Below are positions 12,830-24,285 of a DNA stretch of 64,000 bases, one piece after another (the stretch's first letter is position 1; each line of letters begins with the position of its first letter). The translations under genes were made by a program, and so were the position numbers. The DNA lies in NCBI GenBank assembly GCA_036971475.1, contig JBAIZL010000425.1, positions 3,075,001 to 3,139,000 of the forward strand. Reading direction: 5' to 3'. The notes beneath the pieces are model-generated. The model was not told the origin of the DNA, made no database searches, and saw only the letters and a program-made list of their open reading frames with translations. The stretch is from Prosapia bicincta (taxonomy: Eukaryota; Arthropoda; Insecta; Hemiptera; Cercopidae).

Positions 12830-13580
12830 GGTGTTACATATAAATTCATATATATATTTGCTAAAGAAGAAGTCAGAAGCGATTATTTATGTATTTCAAA
12901 TGAGTAAAAGTTGATATTATTTTTGTTTAAGTGCGCTGATTTGCAAGAGCGATGTGTTAAGTGATTAGTGATTCCAAAAGCCATGGGCAATGTTTAATAT
13001 GTGTTAAAGTGTTTTAAAAATAAGTAATGTGCACAAGTAGATACGTTTTATAATAATAATAAAGAAAATGTATTTTAATGTTAACTAAGTTGAAGAATTT
13101 TAATTGATAAACGGTTAACACATGAACGGTAGAAATTGTCCCTCGAATATTCATTTCTAAAAATTTAACTGGAAATCTTAAGTTACTATCTTCTCGATAT
13201 ATATAAATGTTAAAGGTTATAAGTAATTAAAATGTATGGAATAACTAGCAGTAATTAAAAGTAAATTACTCGACACATTGCTGTCTTTTGTTCTTTTGTA
13301 ATTTGTCACTGATTAATAAATTGTATGACTTTGTATTTTAAAAATTTAAATTCTTATTTTACAAGTAAACTAGAACGTAACAAACTTTCAATTTTCATTT
13401 CAAGTAACCTAGTTTTATCTTCCGAAGATATCAGAAGATCGTTTACAGAAAGACATTCTTATGCATGGCTGAAAACGGAGAACTAGGAGCCTCTGGTAAG
13501 TAAGGTTAATTAATTTGTTAATTAGTAATTAACACACATTTTTAATAAAGCCCTGATAAATACTTACCCCAGGAAAAAAA
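12830..13580. other. Intronic DNA without recognisable feature
   Basis: AT-rich sequence; no coding motif or repeat structure recognised. Confidence 0.4.
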
Positions 13581-13595
13581 GGCTCATTTGTTACA

Positions 13596-13599
<4 letters not shown>

Positions 13600-13647
<48 letters not shown>

Positions 13648-13650
13648 TTT
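13600..13650. repeat. (TA)n followed by a T run
   Basis: TA dinucleotides at 13601-13639 run into a T-rich stretch directly at the left arm of the palindrome that follows. Confidence 0.9.
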
Positions 13651-13856
13651 AAAACAACATAGGTTATTCAAATACAAGGATATTTATTATTTATATCCAA
13701 AGCTTTTCGTTGGCAAACAGTACCAACATCATCAGGAATGAAAATTACAGATTATTGTAATTTCCATTCCTGATGATGTTGGTACTGTTTGCCAACGAAA
13801 AGCTTTGGATATAAATAATAAATATTCTTGTATTTGAATAACCTATGTTGTTTTAA
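13651..13856. repeat. Near-perfect 90-nt-arm palindrome with hammerhead-like motifs on both strands
   Basis: Arms 13651-13740 and 13765-13856 are almost exact reverse complements around a spacer of about 25 nt. Each arm contains, on one strand, ATTC-CTGATGA-T, a GTTGG/CCAAC hairpin, GAA, the palindrome AAGCTT, T and GGAT. ATTC and GGAT can pair as stem I. The plus-strand motif is 13766-13810 and the minus-strand one 13695-13739. The pair is bounded by (TA)n tracts on both sides. Confidence 0.85.
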
Positions 13857-13875
13857 ATTATTAAACAAGAAAACG

Positions 13876-13878
<3 letters not shown>

Positions 13879-13938
<60 letters not shown>
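13879..13938. repeat. (TA)n microsatellite
   Basis: TA run directly after a TTAAACAAGAAAACGTATT block, a variant of the repeat 3' end seen at 10.4 and 20.3 kb. Confidence 0.95.
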
Positions 13939-13939
<1 letters not shown>

Positions 13940-13941
<2 letters not shown>

Positions 13942-14460
13942 ATAAAGGTTGAACGAGCTCAAGTAGAATCGTTTTGACGGAAGGCCTACTGAATGAAAAC
14001 CGTCTATTATCAGGCAACAAATAGACCTGGCTATGGAGGATTAAAGCCCTTTTGCGTGGCCACAACTCTCCCTCCACTGCTCGACACCCATTTGCTAGAC
14101 CTTCGTAGCCACAGACGATAAGATGCCTTAAAAACAGCCTTGGAGATACGCCTCGAATATTCATTATTTTTATTTCTACAAATTCTCAACTCCTTCAGCA
14201 AGAAATGGACATACATCGCCGGAAGACCCCTGTCAACCACTTTCACAGGGAAGAAGTGGTACGGAGAATACTATAAGAGGAACACAAAGATTCATGCTAA
14301 TTGGCCTTCTACAGATTTTGCTTCGGGATATTAGACTACCATGGGTTCCGTCAGTTCCACCATCAACACTGAACGGAGTGTCAATGAGTATGCCAGAATA
14401 CACGCCAAATTACACGCATCCGATGGAAGGCTCCTGTGACACAGATTACTTAGACACACG
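13940..14460 (-). pseudogene. LINE reverse-transcriptase relic
   Basis: On the minus strand, GGCGTATCTCCAAGGCTGT then AAGGCATCTTATCG resembles DNA for the RT motif GVSPGCPQGGILSP with small deletions. Further along, near 13970-13990, the read TTCAGTAGG.CTTCC followed by CAAAACGATTCTA resembles code for a LSVNPSKTxLV-type motif of R1/Jockey-like LINEs. Two overlapping minus-strand frames of 103 and 71 codons cover it, but neither is a coherent protein. The identification comes from fragmentary DNA-level similarity only. Confidence 0.4.
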
Positions 14461-14477
14461 CACGCAAGCACGCAAAC

Positions 14478-14487
14478 ACACACACGA

Positions 14488-14551
<64 letters not shown>
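14478..14551. repeat. Compound (CA)n(TA)n microsatellite
   Basis: CA units to about 14512, then TA units to 14551. Confidence 0.95.
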
Positions 14552-14554
<3 letters not shown>

Positions 14555-14786
14555 CTGTAATTGAATATTTGTAATACTTTAAAATGTTTATAGCTGAATA
14601 TTAGAGGCTTTGGTACTACGTATTATACGGAGGCCACTATTGTACATATGTTATTTAATTGCGGTAAAAATGCACATTGTCCACCCCAATGCAAAGTGTA
14701 TCAAATGAATGAAAAACATATCCTGCAGCTAAATTGATAACTATTATTTTTGGTATTGCCATGGAAAATTAATTTTATGTACCTAA

Positions 14787-15003
14787 ATTGAAATATACCT
14801 ATGAAGTATCTAACCAGGATGGATTTGGTTATAATTTTATACATTTAACAAAACAAATGTACACATGTAAGGCTAAAATAGAGAACACGTGACGTCACCT
14901 GATATAAAGTATTACTCCGCCGAAGTAGACGTTTAATTAGGTAATGTTGTATAAAATTAAATCCAAATCTATCCTAACTGGAGACTTTATAGGTATATTT
15001 ATT
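14787..15003. repeat. Inverted repeat, MITE-like
   Basis: The left arm near 14788-14843 (AAATATACCTAT...GGATTTGGTTAT...TTTTATACA) is the imperfect reverse complement of 14947-15002, with a spacer of about 100 bp. Similarity is roughly 80% by eye. No target duplication or coding content was seen. Confidence 0.6.
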
Positions 15004-15009
15004 ATACGT

Positions 15010-17418
15010 ATAAGTAATACGGTGACTTGTTGATACACGGTCGTAGTACTTCTTACTACTCTGCACTGAATTTTCTACCCAACTTTAATTTGATAAAAAA
15101 ACCACTTTCGTGTAAAATAAAATGTTATGCACATGACTTTAAGGGCATATTTTATGTAGCCATTTTTGAAGTCCGGTAAGGAAAATCCCTCTACAATAGC
15201 AGCGTCTGTATAATTCGTCTTTATTCCGTTTCTATTGTGTGAAGAATAATCCAAGAATACGCTTAAGGAATTTTCAGTATATTTCTGCCGCCACGTAGGC
15301 TACATTTAAAAGCATTGCATGTGCTTAGAATACATTGCTAGAGATAGACCCATTATTGTAAGTTCCTAGAAAGCTACAAGGGCAGCTTAAAAGAGTTCGT
15401 TAATTTTTATTGCGTCTGGCAATTTTAGTCATGGTGAAAACCCACAGAAAATTCTAAAAACCGTATCCGTTCTTTAGTGCGAATAATGTTTAAATGAATT
15501 AAAATTAAGAATAGTCTAAAAATATAAAAAATAACTGTTTAATTAAAATTTCGGAAAATTCAAATTGAACATAGAATTGCACGAGTCTTTTCATATATAC
15601 GTCACTATTAAAAGTAAGTATGAAGTTCACTTTAATATAAAGTAGTGAAACAATTGTTTACTCTAGATTTATTATAATAATATCGACTGGAGATATTGGT
15701 CGCATAATCCTCTGGGGCACTTCCATAGGATATAGACTTTGTCTTTGAGAGGAAAAGCAGTATGAATGAAAACATTAATTTTGTTTTGAGTTGGTGTTTG
15801 TTATTATAGCTTTTCTCAAAAGTTAAATAGTATTTAGGTCCTACCCTTTCAAAATTTCCATTTAGGCGTAAATATTACTCCCGTAATTTGAACTTTAACA
15901 AAATAAAGAAATACTAAAATATTTCTATCAGTTAAGTGTTTAGACAATAATGTTATTTCAAAATACATTGAAATCACGGCAGTGTAACATCATATTTTTT
16001 TTAGTGTTGAATTTTTGGAATGTTTTTTTTTAGCTTGAGCATGAATATTTGAAACAATCCAACAGAAAAATTGAGTTCGTTCAAATAATTATTCAGTGAA
16101 TTAAAAATATTTACAGCAACCAGGACTTTAAAACTTCGATAGAAACTTTTTTCTCTGTTACAGTGATTTTCTCGTGTATATAAGCGGACTCGTTATACAT
16201 GGACTGCTAGGAGTTGCTACAATATTGTATTTAGGCCTACTACTATTGTTACAGGTAAACATTTATTAGCTCGCACTTGGCTCATAGGTAGAAATTGTGT
16301 ATTTGTCGTAAAGAAAACATCAGGCACTGTCGTCATCCTTCATCGGAGCCATAAATTGTGGTCTACCCGTCCCAACCCTTAGACAATCCTACTATCACGC
16401 TTCCGTGAACGTCCTATTTGCGTTTGCCGTTATTTATATTATACACTAAACAGTATCAATGAGTAACAAAATGAGTCAACCCTATGAGTCGACGTAAGTT
16501 CAAAGGGTCTATGTTTTTGATAATGACCTGCAAGCACCTTCACGTGCTTCACGAGCGTGGCTTCTCTCCCCCCCCCCAGTTACTTCCTAGCCACGCCTCC
16601 TTCAAAGCTCCACATTACTTCAATTCTACTTTGTGTCATTTCAAACGTTTTAGATTTTCAAGTATTATATAATATCTATTGTTGTTTGTTTAATTTCTAG
16701 TGTACAAATGTCGTTCACTGTGATTCTTGTTTTTAGTTAGGATTTCTAATTAATTAAATAATACAAACCCTCATATACATATTTAAAACCGTTACAAACG
16801 TTTGTGTACGTTTCACTAACAAAGCTAGCATCAACATTTAGTAGCAGGGAAATATACAAAAAAATTTTGTAAATGTTTTAAAATTTGTAGCCAAAGGCTT
16901 GTAGTTGTTAATTATATATTTGGTTTGTACACATTTCTACATTTTTTATCATTTCTAAGCACTTTACTTGTTAACAAGTGTTACAATTTTTAATATTTTT
17001 TACTGGTTTTTGCATAAATCTTTCTTTTTTTAATCGTGAAGTAAATTTAGAGTCTTTTTTTCTAATTAAATCTTATTCTGCCTTAAAGGTAGGTTCATTT
17101 TTACATGCATTTCCATCCAGTGTAAGAACGATTCTCATATAAAACTGATAAAATGGAAAAGTTAAAAACTAAATCGCAATTAAATCTACGAGATGTTCGT
17201 CCACACTTTGAATAAAACAACTTAGCCTAAACTAAAGATTTTCCACCATTGAACAAATTTTCAGATCATATTGTATTGTTAAGATAACTTATACTAAACA
17301 CCGTTAAATTTAAATTGATTTTGACTTAGTACTTCTTTGAGTATATTGAAACTTTCTTAGTTTAATCTTCTATTATTCTCCGTTTTCTCTAGTTTCCTAA
17401 TTTAGTGAAAACAGATAA

Positions 17419-17420
<2 letters not shown>
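15010..17420. other. Intronic DNA, no recognisable gene
   Basis: The 62-codon frame at 16484-16672, which spans a C-run, shows no known motif. Confidence 0.4.

Positions 17421-17421
<1 letters not shown>

Positions 17422-17480
<59 letters not shown>
17422..17480. repeat. (TA)n microsatellite
   Basis: Pure TA run. Confidence 0.95.
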
Positions 17481-17483
<3 letters not shown>

Positions 17484-18630
17484 AACTTAAAATTTACTAA
17501 CTACTAGTTTTCATTTTTTTATAAATTTACATCTTTCTTAAACTTGACACTGTTTTTATAGAAGACCTCGCATATAGTTTATTCTTGGTAGATTATTAGT
17601 TTAAAAAATGAAGATAGCCAAAACGCTTCTAACTACACGTGGGTTGTCTAGTGTAAGAAGGGTAGAAGATTGTAGTCAATTTAATTAATGCAAGGTTTTA
17701 AAAAGTATACCATTCATAACAAGCTATATATTTAGCTCCTGGCGTATCCTTAACATCGCCTGTTCCTTTCATTCCTACGGCATAGTCTATGTATACAAGT
17801 TTATATTTCATAATCGTTACAAAAGTAAAAATAATATGTTATTGAATTAGAAATAACTGATTTTTCTAATCAGATATTATCGATTAAAATTAGAAAAAAA
17901 ACTTGGTTTTCACAGTTCTGATTGGAGTTTTATGGGAATAAATTTGATTTAACAAGTTAAGAATTTATATAGAAACATTTGTAGTAATATAATTACATAC
18001 TTCTTTCATAGACCTGAATTTATAACCTGGTTTAATTTATTTCGGAATTTTAATAACAGTATGACCGACGTCACTGTAATGGGGAGGGTGAAATAAATTT
18101 TACAATGTTTTTTTAATAGCTTTAATCTAAAAACAATTTTTAAAGAAACAGAAAAATGATACTAGAGCAGCCATTAAAAATATATCTGCCGCCTAAATAT
18201 AATGCTCAATAAAACTTTAAAACAATATAAGCACAACATTTCTTAAAGTTTCAGCCATCTACATGCTCTTAATACATATTCCTTTTCTTATACATTGTCT
18301 GCGAAACGTAATTTTGTAGCAAATTTACAATATACAAGTTTTGTCAGATAATGACATGTAGCAAAACTTACTACGATAAACCAACAAAGCCAAACAATAT
18401 GGTCTTACTGACGACCCACATCGTTTAATTTATTGTCTCTGCGGCGACACTGTGTTGTTTTTAGTAAGCTTGAAACTTGTAGCTACTATTAGGGAAAAAG
18501 TTACAGGGTGTAGGGAAAAAATATATATAGGGGTGTATATTTTCCTTCCCTCATGGATGGAAAATTATGATGAATAGTTAATATCCGGAGTAAAATCGCA
18601 GTTCCGACGTTTCGTAAAAATATCATATAG

Positions 18631-18711
18631 TATTGACGAGGTAAACCCAACAACAGTTCAACTTTCACAATTCTCACTTCCATTGTTGTTGGGTTCACTT
18701 CGTAAATACTA
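18631..18711. repeat. Short inverted repeat, about 27-nt arms
   Basis: GTATTGACGAGGTAAACCC and its extension AACAACA at 18631-18659 pair with 18682-18711 (TTGTTGTTGGGTTCAC...AATAC), leaving a loop of about 20 nt. A few mismatches are present. The origin is unknown. Confidence 0.55.
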
Positions 18712-18821
18712 GATGAAATACAAAGTTAAAAAAAGTCCAAAGGGGAACTTATTGTATTATTTTCGAATATATTAATACATCGGTACTGAGTTTTTATGCA
18801 CTACAAAATGAAAGGATGTAT

Positions 18822-18859
18822 TCAGTGTGTGTCTGTGTGTGTGTGTGTGTGTGTGTTTA

Positions 18860-18915
<56 letters not shown>
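18822..18915. repeat. Compound (GT)n(TA)n microsatellite
   Basis: GT units, then TA units after a short T-rich joint. Confidence 0.95.
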
Positions 18916-18919
<4 letters not shown>

Positions 18920-19890
18920 CATAAGCGTATGAGGCTATAGATTAAATTTAGTTAGTATCCGAAAAGAATAATAATCTGTAGAAATATTAAGCAATGAGCG
19001 AGAAGAACAGTTTACTAAAGTACCGACAAAGTACTTAACTATTGTTCTATCAAGTATTTTAAAATGGGAGTTTCCAAGTGATCAAAATACCTGGGAAAAT
19101 GAACATTGTACCGTTAGGAAGCTATTTAGAAAAGGTGTGGGAATAACCAGATTAACTAAAATACGTAAAGGGAAAAAAGAATATGCAGGTTAGTAAAAAC
19201 TAAATTGATCGGACAAAGAGGAAGTCAAGGAGGAACTTCAGAAGAGGGCAGACGTATTGGGGGGGGGGGCAAGTGTAAGCAATGTTTAAAAAGGTGTAAA
19301 TGTGTTAAATAGAGTTACGGAAATTGTTAGGTTTGTATGTGTAAAATTTAAAAGTGCGACGTAAATGATTTAGTCAGGTAGTAAAAGATTAGGGAAGTAA
19401 GTTATTATGTGTAAAAGTGCAGTGAAGCAGTTAACAACGGTCAAGATTGTCAGGAACTCAACAAAGCAATAGGTACTTTCTTTCTTAGATTAGATTACGC
19501 CAACAGAGCTTTGTAAATTTAATAAATTCAGAACAAACTCAAGTTCATTGTAATTATAAAAATTGATCTAGTTGTTTTACTACTTTCTAATTTATAAAAG
19601 ATTCCGTAATAACGACCCGAGAGAAAGAATAAATAACACTGTAATTATTAACTTTATTGTATAAAAAAACCTAAAGGCTCAAAATTCCACCTTTTAGTAA
19701 TTGTAATATTAGTTAGAAAATCAATCTTTGTGACTGCATAGAAATAATGTAATTTGGTAAAATGTGTAATAATTAAATGTCAGAGGAAAAAATGCAAGTG
19801 ATGTTAAACTTTATATGATTGTTAATTATTTAGAAATCTAAAGGTGACAATAGAAAGGAAAGTTAATAAATATAAGCTAAAGGTAAACCT
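18920..19890. other. Intronic DNA without recognised feature
   Basis: AT-rich, with a G run near 19260. No reading frame or repeat structure recognised. Confidence 0.4.
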
Positions 19891-19897
19891 TGTTTTA

Positions 19898-19908
19898 AAT
19901 AACTTAGG

Positions 19909-19961
<53 letters not shown>

Positions 19962-19968
19962 ACTTAGG

Positions 19969-20019
<51 letters not shown>

Positions 20020-20032
20020 CCTACGCACTCAT

Positions 20033-20120
<88 letters not shown>

Positions 20121-20138
20121 ACACACATATACATATAT

Positions 20139-20186
<48 letters not shown>
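19898..20186. repeat. Compound microsatellite with a 60-bp duplicated unit
   Basis: AATAACTTAGGTTATAATA plus (TA)n occurs twice with an exact 60-bp period (19898-19957 and 19958-20017). (CA)n at 20034-20126 and (TA)n to 20186 follow. Confidence 0.9.
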
Positions 20187-20448
<262 letters not shown>

Positions 20449-20449
20449 T

Positions 20450-21250
20450 GTTTGAGGGAAAGATATAATATAATCGGATTGCAGGTTCAGATTTTATTTC
20501 AGTATGAATACATTTGTCAACAGACATATAAAATCAGCCTAATTGCTAGAATTTAACCGATGAACTGCAACTGGATTTACAATTCTTCAATACAAAAAAT
20601 CATTCTTAGAACTATCATTCCAAGAGTTAAATTATTTTTAGAAAAACAATACTCTCACTGTCGTGAATATCCCAGTAGACCTGTCCTAGACACAGCATCG
20701 TATTTAATCATGTACTAACATCCATTCTGGTTTGGTCACATAAAGGTATACACAACGCAAGCGTATTGTATTGCTTAGACATGGAATGCGGTACTAAATT
20801 CTGTAGGAAGACGGGTTTACTTGTCAATAGAGATGTACAACTAGCGGTATTTCATTATGTGAGCATTGTCCGCTCGGGTTTAATAATGTCAAAAGGGAGG
20901 TGGACTCTTGATTTACTGGTATGCTCTGAGGATAACATGGTTATATCGTAGGTAACCTAAATATAAGCAAGGTGCTGGAAGCGTTTACACAGCTGCTTCC
21001 TTCAAGCATAAAGCTAAATGTTTTTATCTAATACATGAAAGCCTCTCGTTATCAATAAACTTTGTATACTACTTATATAATTTATTTATATGTGTTATAC
21101 ATATATTGTGTTATACGTGTAACCTTCTGTATTATATGGAGTAAAGCTCAATGGAATGCATGCAGTACTTTTTTAAATTGTTCCAAGGTGACCAACTAAT
21201 GTGTTTATACCAGGCTCAAAGAGTAGGAAGAAAAATAAATAAATAAAAGC
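20450..21250. other. Intronic DNA, no recognisable feature
   Basis: A 61-codon frame at 20766-20951 has no known motif. Confidence 0.4.
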
Positions 21251-21520
21251 GATTGACTAAACAGTTATATGACGTCCGTACTGTCATCCAAGATCAGAAT
21301 GATTGCGTTATGATATAATTATACAAGAATATCCAGGCTTCTAACTGACTTTACAACTCTGACAGAGTAACAACAGACAATTATCGTAATTGTTATAAAA
21401 CAATTGTAAGATATTAACAACTATCAAAAGGGGTGTTAAAAAATTGACAAAAGATAAGGACAAAAGACTACTCATCAAAGTTAATATTTACAAAACGGAT
21501 TTGAATATTTTTAAATAAAA

Positions 21521-23804
21521 TATTTCTCGGTCAAGAGAGCATAACAGATTCCAAAAATTAAATTTACAAGTTAAATTTATATTAGCGGATATAAAATTTC
21601 TTAAAACATGTAAAAAGAAGAACTTAACTCCTAAATTTATTGAAGGAATTAATATAAAAGTTAAAAATTATAGAACAGAGAAAGTTTTACAATTTGCTAA
21701 GGAGAAATGGCTAAGTTTAGAAATAAAATCCCTTTATGGTAAATTAAATACAGTGGAATTGGAGTTATATAATTTACATTTAAAGATAGCAAAAGATAAT
21801 AAAGAAGATTGGGACATATTTTGTAAACAGGTTTATATAGTTAATGAACATAAATATTTGAAAAAAGTTGAAAAATTAGCAGGTTGAAAAAGGGAATTAA
21901 GCATGTTGATGAGAACTACATCAGATAAACTGAATAACCAAAATAATAATAATAATATTTTGGTCAAAAATGAAACAAATATAAAATTCACCAAATCAGA
22001 AATGGAAATATTAAATGAAGGATTGAAATTTTCATTCCCTAATAATAATGGGAAAAGTATTGAGGAGCTAATAGGTAATATTGAGAATGGTATAAAGTTT
22101 CTAAACGAAACAGATAAAAACTACGTCAGGAAAGTTTGCAAGATGAAGATTGCTGAAAATATAAAATTAAAGAAGAATGGAACCAGAAATAGTCAAGAAT
22201 TAGAAGTGATCAAAAGTTTAAGAAATCGTAATTATTATTTTTTAAAAGCGCATAAGGGAAATACTATTGTAATTTTAAATAAAGAAGATTATGTTAATCG
22301 AGTTAATGATTTGTTAAACGAAGAAATGTTCATGAAATTAAAAAAGAATCCAATAAACAAATTTGTAAAAGAAACGGTAAATATTATTAGAAGTTGTAAT
22401 TTAGTTATTCCAAAAAATGAAATTTATAAATTTAATGTTTCAAATGCAGTTCTACCTAGGTTATATTGCCTCCCAAAGATAAACAAATAAGGTAATTTGA
22501 TGAGACCGATAGTTTCGGGGATTGACTCACCAACTTATCTTTTGTCAAAATGGTTAAATAAAGCTTTTGGAAATTTTAAATTTAATATAGAATCCAGCTC
22601 AATAAAAAATACAGGAGAGTTTATAAATAAATTGAAAAATATTGAACTGACAGAAGACGAAATATTTGTATCGTTTGACGTTTGTTCACTATTCCCAAGC
22701 ATACCAGTTGCTGAAACATTAATTTTGTTAAAAGAATTTTTAATTGAAAATAACATAGAGATTAATGAAGTTAACGAATATGTAAAATTAACTAAATGTT
22801 GGATGACTCAGAATTAATTTTCATTTGACAAAGTATTTTACCAACAAAATGTGGTACAGCTATGGGGAAGAGTTTATCACCTTTTATAGCCGAACCTTTT
22901 ATGAAAAATTTTGAAAAGGAATTAAGAAACAAACTCCCGTATTTTCCTAGAGCATGGATTAGATATGTAGATGATGTTTTCGCAATTTTTAATACTAAAG
23001 AGTTTAACGTAGAACATTTTTTATCATTAATTAACAATGAACATAGAAACATTAAATTTACTTTTGAAATAGAGCATAATAAATGTTTACCGTTTCTTGA
23101 TGTATTATGTTTTAGAAATAATAATAAAATTGAATTTGATATATATATGAAACATACAAATAATGATAGATACATCACGGTAGATTCTAACCATTGCAAA
23201 TCCCATAAATTAGCAGTTTTTAATACTATGGTTAATAGATTAATTACTATTCCATTGCATAAAAATAGATTTAAATGTAAGTTGGCGATGTAAAATTAAA
23301 GAAATCGCTAAATTCGAAAATATTAAAAATCAATTCATTAGCCTACCATACGATATGGATTTAACAAAAGATTTAGAAAAAGTTTGTAAACAGGTAAATT
23401 TAAAAGTAGCTTACAAAAGCTTAAATAGCTTAAAAAATGTATTAGGTAACCCAAAAGATAAAATAAAGATGATAGATAAATCTGGGATTTATAAAATAAA
23501 TTGTAATTCATGTAGTAAAATTTATATTGGCCAAACGAAAAGGAAAATATTAACCAGATTTAATGAACATATTAGCCATATAAAATTTCAAAGACCTGAA
23601 AAATCTAGTGTTGCAGAACATATTCTAAACACTAAACACACTTTAGAATTAAATGATCTAAAATTATTGAAAAATGTTAATTCAAAAGGTCTTTTGAATA
23701 GTTTTGAAAGTTTGTACATTCACAAATATGACGAAAATAATTTATTAAATTGTGATAAAGGGCCTATCCCTAAATCTCAGTTATATTCATTAATTAGGAG
23801 ATAG
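21521..23804 (+). pseudogene. PLE polyprotein: reverse transcriptase plus GIY-YIG endonuclease
   Basis: The N-terminal part (21521-21880) reads LADIKFLKTCKKKNLTPKF and ends at an in-frame TGA. The same frame continues from the ATG at 21903 to a TAA at 22488-22490 after LPRLYCLPKINK, and then through RPIVSGIDSPTYLLSKW and motif A, FVSFDVCSLFPSIP. A base is lost near 22849, before GTAMGKSLSPF. The catalytic box YVDDVF is near 22967 and FLDVL near 23095. After another frame change near 23285 comes the GIY-YIG nuclease: GIYKINC (23488), a CxxC, IYIGQTKRK and NSFESLYIHK, with a stop at 23804. RT plus C-terminal GIY-YIG is the PLE signature. Two in-frame stops and two frameshifts make this copy unable to move on its own. 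Confidence 0.92.
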
Positions 23805-24038
23805 TTATAACTTTGTTAATAAGGAATATTATTGTTTTTTAGTAAAATTGAAATAGTTGTAACGGTAACTTTTCACCACTGGAGTTGAAAGACCGGACCA
23901 AGTTGTAGAGGGGGAATTTACTGCAACGTGATTGGTCGTACTAGTTTTTTAAAATAAGGGGCGTGGCGAAGTAGTTACCGGTTTATGCCTATATATCTGT
24001 TGTATTATGTTGTTTAAAGTTAGTTGTATTTTTTAAAT

Positions 24039-24082
24039 ACCTCTGAAGATGATTGCTGGGCAATTGAAATGTACATAAGGGT
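24039..24082 (+). ncRNA. Hammerhead-ribozyme-like motif at the PLE 3' end
   Basis: The order is ACCT (39-42), CTGAAGA (43-49), an extra T, GATTGC-TGG-GCAATT as a 6-bp hairpin, GAA, the palindrome ATGTACAT (69-76), A, then AGGGT, which can pair with ACCT if one G bulges. This is the layout of a type I hammerhead with a very short stem III. The single base between the A of CTGANGA and stem II is unusual. Cleavage activity is not shown. Confidence 0.6.
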
Positions 24083-24285
24083 TAAATAAATGTTATTTGT
24101 GGTTTAGAGGTTTTATTTATTTAAAAATAAACATTACGCCACAGTTGCTTCATACACTTATGGATTTGAATATGTTAACGATTATTAAAATTGAAAAACA
24201 ACATTGCCTAGCAATGATACTTTTGTGTTGGTATTTAAATTAAAATTAAAAACAAAAATTTAAACAATAACGATAGGAAAATGAC

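Larger units (their letters stand above)
21400..24125 (+). mobile_element. Penelope-like retroelement, nearly full length but broken
   Basis: The element comprises a coding region at 21521-23804 plus a 3' region of about 320 bp ending near 24125. The 3' region carries ATTGGTCGTAC, GGGGCGTGG and, at 24039-24082, a hammerhead-like motif, followed by an AAATAAATG and T-rich end. Hammerhead motifs have been reported in PLE terminal repeats. The 5' boundary is uncertain and no target duplication was identified. A 1.43-kb palindrome with related motifs begins about 200 bp downstream. Confidence 0.85.
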
